Below are positions 36,711 through 47,383 of a stretch of 64,000 nt of DNA, piece by piece; within the stretch, counting starts at the first letter, position 1, and every line of letters begins with the position of its first letter. The stretch is taken from NCBI GenBank assembly GCA_963942565.1, contig OZ012699.1, positions 32,240,017-32,304,016 of the forward strand, read 5' to 3'. Position numbers and translations under genes: made by a program. The stretch comes from Maea johnstoni. Lineage: Eukaryota; Annelida; Polychaeta; Spionida; Magelonidae. The notes under the pieces are model-generated. The model was not told the origin of the DNA. It made no database searches and worked only from the letters and a program-made list of their open reading frames with translations.

Positions 36711-37108
36711 GCAATAATTTTTGTGGTGGTACCGGTACAAAAGTACCGGCTACTTTTAATACGGTTTGTTACCGGTATTTTTCGGCGTAGTATCGGTACC
36801 CTCACGGTACGGGCGTACCGGTGTGGACCCCTATAGATAAGGACCTGCACGCCAGTACCTGCCAGGTGGGTGGCGTTCTCTGGGGAGAGCGAATGACAGG
36901 ATGCATAGCCTGTTACAGTCCTGGGGACTCCACAAGTGTAGTCTCCAGGACGGTAGGCAGTGTCACTGGGTGTGCGCATTTCCTGTAATGTCCTAGGATT
37001 TTCTTATCCTGTAAATTCGGTTTCACAAAGAAAAAGTTAGCTAGCTAAACTTAGCCAGCATGAGGCCGCTTAATTATGTGCTAGATCCATATGGAAAGCC
37101 GTTCTTGC

Positions 37109-37335
37109 AGAAAAGCACTTTGTGTCATTAATGATAAATGAATTGTCAATAAAGACAATTCATTTGTCTTTAATGACAAAACCCCCTACTCATTTATCAT
37201 TAATGACAATTCATATATCATTAATGACAAATACCAGCTATTTGTCATTAAAGACAATTCATTTGTCATTAATGACAAATGAATTGTCATTAATAACAAT
37301 TCATTTATCATTAATGATAAATGAATGACAAAGTA
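37109..37335. repeat. TCATTAATGA palindrome array
   Basis: About ten copies of a ~20-bp self-complementary unit (ATTTGTCATTAATGACAAAT and variants). The block is bounded by CTTTGTGTCATT on the left and AATGACAAAG on the right, so it could be a small TIR element made almost wholly of palindromes. The open frame through it (repeated IHLSLMT) is a by-product. Confidence 0.8.
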
Positions 37336-37635
37336 GTTCTGAAAGTAGTTCTGAATCTCAAAGAAAAAAAATTACCCAAACTTCTTTACACGGTGCTCCT
37401 TAGTAACGGTACGTAGGTCCGTCTAAGGTTAAGTCTATGTTCTTGATAGACTCTTTGAATGGATTTAATTCGTGGAGGTTCACAACATCATGTGGCAGGT
37501 ATTCCATTGAACTACTGTCCTGGGTATAAATGAGTACTTGTAATAGTCCTTGTTACACTGTATTCTTTCGAGCTGTTTGTTATGGCTAAGACGATTTGGC
37601 TTGGCGGGTCTGGATACCAAGCTGTCACAAGCAAT

Positions 37636-38102
37636 CCCGGGGGGGGCACTCAGGTACAGAGGGGGGCCGCACCTTAGTTACGTATTTCGCGGAAGAAGGG
37701 GTATTTTTTGAAGACCTCCGCATGTCCGCGATTTTGTAAAAGAAGGGTACTTTTTTGTACCCAGGTACGAAGTATGGGGGTCAAAATCCCTTTACAATCC
37801 ACGAAACATACGCGGCTCTGACGCCGAGTGACTCCCGAAGTATCTGGGCTTCCGAGTTTGCTGCCGCCACTTGCTGCTGCTAAACACGCAGCGAATTATA
37901 AAATCTAAAGTTAAAATATGTGTTCCCGTTCAACCAATGTCAGTGTTTTGATAAAAGAAGGGGTGTATTTTTAGTGGAAAAAGTCAGCGTTTTTATTAAA
38001 ATAAGGGAGCTTTTTTGGCCAGAAATCAGTGCTTTAGGGGTATTTATAAATTTTGATAACGAACGTATGCGCCCCCCTAAATACCCAAGTGCCCCCCCCG
38101 GG
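37636..38102. mobile_element. GGGGGGCACT-ended MITE, copy 2, 8-bp TSD
   Basis: A 467-bp element with ends CCCGGGGGGGGCACT and AGTGCCCCCCCCGGG, flanked by the exact duplication CAAGCAAT (37628-37635, 38103-38110). It matches copy 1 (7020-7490) over its whole length with few differences, including the landmarks GAAGACCTCCGCATGTCCGC and GACGCCGAGTGACTCCCGAA. Confidence 0.88.
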
Positions 38103-38256
38103 CAAGCAATGTCGACAGTGCCATTGAGTATTCTGTGCAGCATAGCGAGGCGTGACCGCATGTGACACCACAGGCCTACGACTTGGGTCTGTCTGACATG
38201 TATACATGTATAAAGATACCTTTTGTCTCAACCACGCAAAATGTTGATTTTGCTCA

Positions 38257-38358
38257 TTAGGTCCGATTGTAAAATTTTACCATTGGTAACAATTGCCAAC
38301 AGTACAAACGTGTGCGATCATATTGTTGGCAATGGGCAAAATTTAGAATGGGCCCTAA
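38257..38358. mobile_element. Short palindromic MITE
   Basis: About 100 bp with inverted ends TTAGGTCCGATTGTAAAATT and, on the other strand, TTAGGGCCCATTCTAAATTT, each continuing to CCATTG and CAACA. The flanking TGTTGATTTTGCTCA also occurs near 25155 beside similar sequence. No coding content. Confidence 0.5.
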
Positions 38359-38700
38359 TACCTGAATACAAGTGAACTGGCTAAATCCGGATGGAGTTTT
38401 TCATTGGCATGTAGCGCCTCTGTTTTGAGATACTGGATGTTTGCAGCATTGTCCGATACTCCCTTGACCTCTTTTAGACCCCAGGTTTCTTCTATGAACT
38501 TCATATAAGCTGCCAACTTCTCCCCAGTATGACTTCCTGGTGTGTGGACAGTTTCCAGCACTTTTGCCTTCAGCTCAAAGCTGTTTGAGTCAATGTAGTG
38601 TGCGGTAGTTGTCACATAGCTGTCCATTGCAGAGTTGGACCATGCATCTTTAGTGAAAGTTTGGGAAATGGCATGACTCATATCTTCTTTAATTACCTGC
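38355..38700 (-). pseudogene. hAT transposase fragment
   Basis: Minus-strand frame with FTKDAWSNSAMDSYVTTTAH, ELKAKVLETVHTPGSHTGE and VKGVSDNAANI, the central catalytic block of ZBED-type hAT transposases (compare ADHWTS...VTVTSHY and SVDNAAN at 33500-33250). It continues loosely upstream to about 38790. No BED finger or dimerisation block is attached. Confidence 0.8.
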
Positions 38701-39059
38701 TTGGTGACCTGCTACATGGGAACTAAACAGTTCTCAAGCAGGGTGTTCCTCAAAATCGGAGTCCAGAGTCTTGACAAAGCTTCTGAAACCTTCCCCCTGA
38801 ATCAGCGCCCTATAGCATTAACTAGCTGTGTATGTAAGAGCAAGGAAAGAATAAACGACCATCTTTTTTTGGTATCTGGAATTCTCTACACTGATCTCTG
38901 AAGCCAAAAATGGTATCCAGAAAACCAGAAGCACAGTGGATCACCTTGTGTGATTTTAAACTTTTTGTGATATTCTTAAGGTAATAGTCTAGTACACCAA
39001 GATTATCACCGCTAGGTGGTGTCCTTGGCTGGCCCCTAAGAATGGATATCAAAACAAAA

Positions 39060-41630
39060 GATTACACATGAGCGATGTTCACTCCCCACCAACCTCGACA
39101 TAGCAACTTTCTTTTGTTGAGAACAAAGGGCAGGCCCCTTTGGGCCTCCCTTGTTAAATTGGTCCCAAACGACATGGCTGTCTGCTTTAACAATGCAGAT
39201 TCATTCAGCCTTGACCATTTTGACACATTTTATTTTTAGGCACCTACAATAATACTTGTTAAGTGTCCTTTAAAATGTTTCTGCCTCCTTGTCCTCTGCA
39301 CACTTGGCCCTGCACGGGTGTTTCCAACTCAGCCACTTAGTTCCATATGGCCGGCCTGCAGCTAGGAAGCTTGCAGCAGGGGTGTCATATTACTAAGCGG
39401 CTGTCCGGGCCATTATATGGGCACTGTGCAAGCAGTTACATACAGGGCTTATACAAGAAAGAATTGCATAAATATGTACTTAATCTTTATTCAGCAAATA
39501 AATAATAATGTAAAACTCAAACATTCAGTTTCACAAGTACTTTTTTTTAAAAAAGGGGCTAATCAACCATGTGGAAGTGGCTGTACGGCTCCACTGAATG
39601 ACATATAACTGGACTCATGCTTATTCTCCAAATAAATCCTTATTTCAATACTTTTCTAACTACTTACATACATAATTTTCACACATGTGGTAGAAATACT
39701 TGTTTTGCTTATGTCCATGTAAATGTTTTTACTATACATCTTGATTTCACTCCAGAACTAATCACTAAATCGACTGACTTCTGACTGCCTAGCCTTCTCA
39801 TTGACGTGCCTTACTCATAGTACGGGGCCAGTATCAAATGTCATGCTCTGCCTAACTAGCATGTGCAGTTCAACACTGTGTAGTACCTCAATTTTGTATT
39901 GACATAAGTTGTGCATATAGCTAATTCAAACAACACGAGGCGAATTTACAATCATTTTATATAGCTAAGATCATAAAGGACAAAAATTCTACTATAGTGG
40001 AGCAAATCATGTACAGAAAATGGAATTGGAGTGCATATTTGGGTAGTCTAGTCCATAGTTCATAGCTCAAAATATACTAATACTTCACAATACTGATACT
40101 TCCCACCCTCAGCCCCCCCCCCCTTCCCCTGCAATATCATCTTTCAACATTTTTTTCAAACACTTTTTTGCGAAATATTTCAGAGATAATGATGAACACA
40201 GAACTACGTAATTTGTTACATGAGTATTAATACAGTTAAAAGGCTGGATTTGCTAAGCACCACCGCTCTATTTGCACACACCCTGCAGAGCTCTTGTGCA
40301 CACTTGATGTGGAAATAAAGAGAGTGAATGATGCTATCATCATCCATTTCTACAATATTAATATAAAGAAAGATTTCTAAGCAACAATTGATATTTGCAG
40401 TAATTCTATTAGCATACCCTACTGCTATCAGCTAGGAGACATGCACTAACAATGTACAACGCATGGTGCAGATGCATCACATGGTCCAAATTCAAGGGCA
40501 GATAGTAGAACAAATTCAAAATGTATAGGTATATCTGTGGAACTCACTGATTATTAAGATGTTTTCTTACATGGCTGCTTATTTTTCAAGAGGATTAGTA
40601 ATTAAGAAAGATGTGATTTTTATATGAAAAGTATTGTTACTGATGTAGTTCCCAGTGGCTCCTTGACAATGAGAGGCACAAAATGGAGCGAAAATTCCAT
40701 GGGGTTCAAAAGCTCAGCCAGACTCTGTCTGATACTGTCATTTAATGTTATTTTTATTGCTCCTTATCCGATAATTAATTCACCAGTGTTGATATCCCTT
40801 TTCCCAGAAAATGAACTTTGAAAGCAACTCTTGATGCGTTGCTAAGGGCATCGCTAGGGAGGGCAGCCATCTTGCTTTGGGAGTGCCTGCCCTGGTTATA
40901 TTAAAATCAGTAATATTGTCTGTGGTGTCAGAGAGGTTTCTTTGATGAATTTTTCATTGGGATTTGCCAAGACAGTTTCTTCCTCTGAAAAAATGTTTGG
41001 GCTTTCTGAATTTATAGAAGCGATTTGCACAACATCCAGTGTATAACTGGATACTGTTGAGGACCTGAAATTCACCTCCTTCGCTGGAGGGGTTGGTGAT
41101 GGGTGTGGTGACAAGCTCATTATATCATCATGGTACACGTCGGCTTTACAGATGGTTGTTGTAGGATAGATGTGTCTGTCCCGACTATTGTACTGATCTC
41201 ATAATCAACCATCATCAATCAATGAGAATAAACTTGAAGTCGTTGAGGATTGATTAGAGGAGTCTGTCGGGGGATTAGTTCATATTCAGTCAACCTGTTG
41301 TCCTTCTTCGTTTGCATGATAACATGACTGGTACGAGGATAATTAGCACAGACGATAATGCAGACTCGGCAAGGATCTCACCTCATGGTGTGCAATAGGA
41401 GTTGGCACCTCCTGGGGAACCCTACGCTGGTGGGCACCCTGCTCGCCTTATAAATAAAGGGGGATGTGTGAATCTGTTTCTGGATACCCTGCATCTAAAA
41501 TAACACTTAGTCCTCTTTGGGTCTGAAGGCTCTGCTCTTACTCTCCCTCTTTTTCTTCTTTCAATTAGAATAATTATGCTTAATTGTCATTTTCAACAAT
41601 GACAAAGGACCACTTTTTGTAAAATGTTAT
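39060..41630. other. No gene recognised
   Basis: AT-rich unique-looking sequence with short open frames only. A minus-strand 80-residue frame at 40896-41138 (Ser/Pro/Thr-rich) has a plausible composition but no recognisable domain or clear splice borders. A C run near 40110 is the only simple repeat. Confidence 0.4.
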
Positions 41631-41944
41631 GGCACTAAGTGACCTTTGTGTGTCAATGTTCCCTTAAACACTCATATATTCATTCATTCATACGATCATG
41701 CAGAAACAGACTAGAAGACCCACACCTCAAGCCTTCATGCTTGAGATGTGTTTTTAGATCTCTTTTAGTAAAACAATATCTTGGGGTTTCAAAATCAGCG
41801 TGGATGAGGCCCTCACGGTAGTGGTAGCAGTTGAAACATACAAAGAGTCTGATTTAAACACAATTTCAGGAAACATTTTCAATTGTTTTCTTATTTTGGA
41901 ACAGTTCATGAAAGCATTGTTAAAAAGATGGAACTCCTCCATTC

Positions 41945-43100
41945 TTAGACTGAGTCATTAGTATGTGGTTGAGCCAGGTCCCCATTACTTTTATATGCCG
42001 GATACTTTCTACTTGCCTGCTGCCTAGATTTGGGATTCTTGTTCAGGAAGATTAGTTGGTCTAGTAGCTGGCTTGAAAGGAAGCACCTTTTCTTGGTGAC
42101 GATATTTCCAGCGAGGCTGAAGATACGCTCACTGGGTACGCGATAATGCAGAGATACTTCTTCGCCAATCTCGCTACCGTAGGGTAAACATTCCCCCTGT
42201 TCTTCCACCATTGGAGAGCAGGGTCCGTTGATGCTAACTCACTGATGTAGCGTTGAACCTCCGGCTCTACAGCTGACACCTGGTCGATCTTCTCACCAAC
42301 AAATATGATGTCATTAAGTCAGCTGTCTTCTTTAATTCATTTCTCTGGTGGTTCCTCCAGCTCTGGCAGAGCAGGGAGTGCTGGTGATGGCTCAGCAGGT
42401 GGTGTTGCATTTGCGCCTTCAATCAGATCCTGCTTGATGGTGGCCTGAGTGGATGCGGCCACTCCTATAGCCTCTGCTTCTCGTTTGAGTATGGGAAAAA
42501 CATTCGTTCCCTGGGCCTCAAGTAGAAATTGATCAGTTTCTTTGTAGCTATATGTAGGACTGAGGCCATCCTGAACCTGTCATTCCCATATGGGCTACAG
42601 GTTCCCCTTGTATGGTCCTTGTATAGGTGTTAAGATCCTGTTCAACTTTATCACACAGCTAGGGCAAAGCATTGTGAAGCGTGGGCATTTTATCCCCTGA
42701 GAGCATGGTTGTCCAATTACCTGCAAGGCTGCAATGCTGGTATCTGCACGACCATCCTCCCTGTTCATGTTGGCAGCAAAGAACACCTTCACGTTCCCCA
42801 TGACAACCACCTGTATATAAATAACTAGCTTTTTGAACACGGCAATGTCCACACTTTCATCAATCATTAGTCCCACAAATTTGGCATCCACTGTGTCCTG
42901 TTTGGATGGAGTACGAGATTGCCTCCAGCATTTCTTCAACTGGCTGATGGTGTGTGTAGGGGGCAGGGATGTTTGCCCCATTTTGTGGCCAGAGAAAGAT
43001 TCTGCTCAGCCATGACTTTAATATCTGCGGGATTAGCTTGTCAGTGAAAGCCTTCTCAGCGTTGGCAGCACTCCTTTCCCAGTAGACAGCATGTTGTTTT
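41945..43100 (-). pseudogene. Second hAT transposase relic, C-terminal part
   Basis: Minus strand: GLMIDESVDIAVFKKLVIYI (about 42885-42825), a low-complexity linker with PALPALPELEEPPEK (about 42390-42340), then VQRYISELASTDPALQWWKN and YPTVARLAKKYLCI (about 42255-42130) followed in another frame by VPSERIFSLAGNIVTKKRC and LLDQLIFLNKN (about 42140-42030). This is the hAT dimerisation domain. There are at least two frame changes. The IDESVDIAV block differs from the DAW type at 38355-38700, so the two are probably different hAT lineages. Confidence 0.8.
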
Positions 43101-43687
43101 TTAAGTCATGATTTTTCTGTGACCTCTACTGATAGAATGGTGGTCAATACAGGATTTTTGGAAATCCTTACATCCAGTGCAGTAGCTGTTGCATAAAAGT
43201 TGTACATTGGAGCAATTGCAAAGGCTCTGAAATGAAAGAAATAGGTTTAAACTCACACAAAAAGGACAGTTAAGGCCCAACTAGCCAGCATCAATTAGCA
43301 CTCACATAAAAGCCATATAGTAGACCAGGAAACGGTGACAAGAGTTGAAATTTTTGACTAGTCTATATTTCAGAGTAAACAAATTGGACTTAACCATTTT
43401 TTCATAGGTAATTGATGGCTTTAGTTTGTACATATTGAAGAGTTAGCACTGAGTGAGGAGGATTAAGAAATTGGACTTGTCATATTTCAGAGTAAGCAAG
43501 TTCTTCAGTTCAGCGCAGTTGAGTCTCAACTTTGTTGCATGTGAAAAGATTATGAGCCCGTTTTGCCTAAAGAATGATGCTGAAATATATCCATGAACAA
43601 TTATTTGATTTCCGTGTTGTGGTTAGGTGAAGGATGTGGTTTTATAATGATTTGTTGGTCTCTTGATTTCACATATCACAGTATGTA

Positions 43688-45281
43688 TGGCAAGCCGAAG
43701 TGCCCTAAAGTAAGCATTTAGGGAATTTGATAAATCATTTATGGAATTCCATACATCTTTTATGGAATTCCATAAATGATTTATGGAATTCCATAAATCA
43801 TTTATGGAATTCCATAAATGATTTATGGAATTCCATAAATCATTTATGGAATTCCATAAATGCTCATATTTATGGAATTGTATAAATCATTTATGGAATT
43901 GCATAAATATCATTTAATTTTGGAATTCTACAATTTTTTGTTTTGCCTAACTCCAAAACTAAACAAAACGAAGACTCCCCTCTAAAAAGGTTTCCAACAG
44001 ATGTACTTGGAACATGTAGAGACCACATTGAGCGAGAATTGGGAGTCTTGCATAGTTATGTAATCTTAGGACACCTCACTGAGCGATAAGAATGCAAAAC
44101 CCACTTTGTGGGTCCTTTCACATTCAGAAAGCACCATATTTATTGAATAAAGTTGTATATTATATATCTCCATGTATAGGCCTCAATTCCCCTACCTCCA
44201 GTTTTCATTTGGGACCATGCAGATACATCCCAGGGACAGATCATTTCGTTCACTGAGGCAATATGAAAAATCACCAAAACATCTATTAGACTTAATAACA
44301 CAAAATAAGACTTTGACATAGCTCTACAAGATCTAACAAAATAATATTTATATCAGTTGCTGCAGTAGCTGCCATTTTTTAAAAAATTGACTTTCAGGGA
44401 TGTCCTCTATTGCTAGGGAGAAAGCATTATTTAACATATTTAATTTTGAAAAAAAAAATAGGTGTCACTTATTTATGGAATTCCATAAATACATACATTT
44501 ATGGAATTCCATAAATGATTTATGGAATTCCATTAATGAGTGCAATTATGGAATTCCATGAATGGTTTATGGAATTCCATAAATAATTTATGGAATTCCA
44601 TAAATGTCATTTAATTATGGAATTCCATAAATCATTTATGGAATTCCATAAATCATTTATGGAATTCCATAAATCTTTTATGGAATTCAATAAATCATTT
44701 ATGGAATTCCATAAATCATTTATGGAATTCCACAAATGCTTATTTTAGGGCACCTAGGCTTGCTTTAAGTTTGGCTCACCCAGGAGAATCCAGAATTGTA
44801 TAGAGTTGAAACAACTGTCTTTATGGAATTCCAATAATGAGTGCAACTATGGAATTCCATAAATGGTTTATGGAATTCCATAAATAATTTATGGAATTCC
44901 ATAAATACCATTTATTTATGGAATTCCATAAATCATTTATGGAATTCCATAAATGCTTATTTTAGGGCACCTCGGCTTGCTTTAAGTTTGACTCACACAG
45001 GAGAAGCCAGAGTTGAAAGAACTGTCTTTATGGAATTCCAATAATGAGTGCAACTTTGGAATTCCATAAATGGTTTATGGAATTCCATAAATAATTTATG
45101 GAATTTTATAAATACGATGTATTTATGGAATTCCATAAATGATTTATGGAATTCCATAAGTGATTTATGGAATCCCATAAATCATTTATGGAATTCCATA
45201 AATACATTTATTAAGTATGGAATTCCATAAATCATTTATGGAATTCCATAAATGCTTACTTAAGGGCACCTCGGCTTGCCA
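43688..45281. mobile_element. TA-flanked TIR element filled with GGAATTCC palindromes
   Basis: Ends are TGGCAAGCCGAAGTGCCCTA and the inverted CGGCTTGCCA, flanked by TA on both sides (43686-43687, 45282-45283), the Tc1/mariner-type target. Inside are four arrays of the palindrome TTTATGGAATTCCATAAA separated by TCA or TGA (43730-43870, 44470-44740, 44820-44960, 45028-45255). The right-end block (CACCTCGGCTTGC, GTTGAAACAACTGTCTTTAT) is repeated three times, showing tandem growth. The middle 43920-44460 is AT-rich and non-coding. No transposase. Confidence 0.75.
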
Positions 45282-45745
45282 TAAGTTTGGCTCACTCAGG
45301 AGTTGAAACAAATGTCTTTCTCAATATTATTACATTTAAATTCTGCTAGGTTTTTACAAATGCAATGATTACTTTCATCGAAAATAATTAAGATCCACTT
45401 AGTCTGAACTGAGATCTCTATTCAAATTAGTATTCCATCTCTAATTACTTTAACACAAAACCATATTGAAGAGGTATGAGGGAAATGGGATCTGATTATC
45501 ATCCTGATTTTGTTACTTCTGATGCTACATGATATGTTTTTTTCAAAATCTCAGTCTTACAATACAGGTACCTTTGCTTAGGCATTGACCATTAGATATC
45601 CAGGGGGGCATGTATAGAATTGAAAAAAATAATTGTGCCCTGAAATTCTTTGAAAAAAAAATTGAGCTCTGACTCTATGAAAAAAAATATTTGTGCTCCA
45701 GTAATTTACATTTCAGTGTTATTGGGTTATTGTCCTGCAACGATC

Positions 45746-46448
45746 TTAATAAATTCGTCGTGAACATGTAGATGATAGTGGAAGTATAGTACCATTTGGA
45801 TAGGACGTTTGGTAGCTAGCATGGTCAATAATAAACAGTGTGGCCTCATTCCATAATGGCAGCAAAACATGTTTGAAATAGTTAATATAAATTTCAGCAT
45901 TGAAATTATCATGGTAATCCCCAGAAGATTTCTTTGCTTTCCAAATGTTTACGGTGCCAGCACCTCCTGGCATACCAGAAACAGATGGGTCTGCCTGCAA
46001 ATCTAAATTATCAGAAGTATAGGTTTCCAAATTCCAACCGTCCCATCCATCCAAACTACCCGAGCCAGTCAGAATCAAATGTGGACCTTTTCCTGAAGGT
46101 TTGTTACAATAAGGACCATCATCAACAGTGTGAAGACCAGCTGTCCTTGCATGATTTTTGTTTTTATATGATTCATTGCTGTACCTTTCCTTGAGTCCAA
46201 AACCACCATTATTAGTAAATAATCCATTTTCATCAATTCTTTCCCAATTGTCAGTACATGTCGGATATCCATTGGGGTTTAATAATTTAGGCTGCCATTT
46301 CTTCAACTTCCTATTGGAAAATAACATTCTTCTATAAGTTATTACTTCAGGTTTGTCCCTTAGTGCCTCATATCTTGTTAAATTGCCATAAGATACACCG
46401 ATTGAGGGAAGAATCTTAGAGAGAGTATTCCGTTTGATACAAACAGGA
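45746..46448 (-). pseudogene. Tc1/mariner-IS630 superfamily transposase fragment
   Basis: Minus-strand frame: KRNTLSKILPSIGVSYGNLT and RYEALRDKPEVITYRR (helical N-terminal part), PSGKGPHLILTGSGSLDGWD, KKSSGDYHDNFNAEIYINYF and LFIIDHASYQT, matching the GDYH...N.E.F..WF and VIxDNASYH blocks of IS630/Tc1-type DDE transposases; the Asp of IIDHASY is the likely second catalytic residue. The C-terminus is cut off soon after. At its N-terminal side it is fused in frame to a piggyBac C-terminal segment, which is a chance junction of two relics. Confidence 0.7.
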
Positions 46449-47383
46449 TGCCTTGGATTTGTATAGTACGAAACAAGGCTCGACACACAGAGGGCTTTGA
46501 GGCACTGCTTGCATTCGTACAAAGTTTCGCGTCCCAGCAGCAACTCCCTCAGATGCCAGTTTCTCTTTTTTGGCAGGATTACAGACCACACACCTGGAGG
46601 AAGTGGCGCTGCGTAAGTCTAAATTCGTTTGCCACAGTCTCCGGGGCAGGGCGAGTTTCTGACGGTGGTAAGACTCCGACAGAGGTCAGGAGCTCCATGG
46701 CGACTACCCGACGAAAGACTTTTTATTTCTTGGGTGTCTCCTGCACCGTTGGACACCACTCCTTGTGCAGAATGTATGCGTTTAAATTTGCCAAGCTCAG
46801 GACATTGAAAGACACCTTCTTCCACCACTTGACGGTGCGACGCGTGACAGTAGAGTACGTAATCATTTGATCGTTTGTGTCGACCGCACCCATATTCGTT
46901 TTAACGTGTGGATTAGTTCTGAGCGGGAGATGGGATTCCCATCCCTGTCTGTGCAGTTGATGGGAATCGCACCGAATGAATTCACCGTTGAGAGGAACAT
47001 CAAGACCTTACGATCGCAGAGCTTGGCACACACAAGTGGATCCATGTTCATTACAATATGGTTGCCCCGATTCTTCAAAATGGCCTTCTTGATCTTCTAA
47101 GGAACAGATCATTGTCCGCGAGGTGGAAAAAGGACATGATTTTTCCGAACTTGCCGCGGGGTATAACATTCTGGAAGAAAGGAGTGCTAATGGCTGCATC
47201 GGTAGACCAGTAGTCCTCTATGGTGTCCTTGTGGACCAACCCCATCACAATCGTAACCGCAATGAAACACTTCATTTCGCCATCGGTTATACCGTTGGCG
47301 GGCCACGTCAGAGAAGGGCATGGCACCATGCTGGAGATCTCCGGAGCTCCATTTCCAGTCGCGTACACAGGCAGGAATGCCAT
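46449..47383 (-). pseudogene. piggyBac transposase relic 2, centre deleted
   Basis: Minus strand. N-terminal part (47383-47075): GEMKCFIAVTIVMGLVHKDT, EDYWSTDAAISTPFFQNVIP and SFFHLADND. Then directly LKNRGNHIVMNMDPL and FLSTVNSFGAIPIN (47078-46920), VDTNDQMITYS and KWWKKVSFNVLSLANLNAYI, and at the end a CVVCN...YECKQCLKALC pair of the C-terminal zinc-binding domain (to about 46450). The middle of the catalytic domain with the first two Asp is missing. Frame changes about four times. Its N-terminal end is cut at 47365 by the TIR element at 47366-50180. Confidence 0.85.

Larger units (their letters stand above)
30800..36833 (-). mobile_element. hAT DNA transposon, both ends present, 8-bp TSD
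   Basis: Left end TAGGGGTCCATACC, right end GGTGTGGACCCCTA, with exact 8-bp duplication TAGATAAG at 30792-30799 and 36834-36841. Subterminal regions are rich in GGTACCGG-type motifs (30828-30895, 36724-36825), probable transposase binding sites. It holds one spliced minus-strand transposase gene (36243-32129). Perfect duplication and open exons suggest a comparatively recent insertion. It sits about 140 bp upstream of the truncated LINE. Confidence 0.93.

Noticed and set aside
44841-45230. LWNSIN-repeat open frames
   Set aside because: Translation of the GGAATTCC palindromic array, present in both strands because the unit is self-complementary.
43730-45255. CRISPR-like regular repeats
   Set aside because: Units are palindromes with only 2-3 bases between them; no unique spacers, and the genome is eukaryotic.
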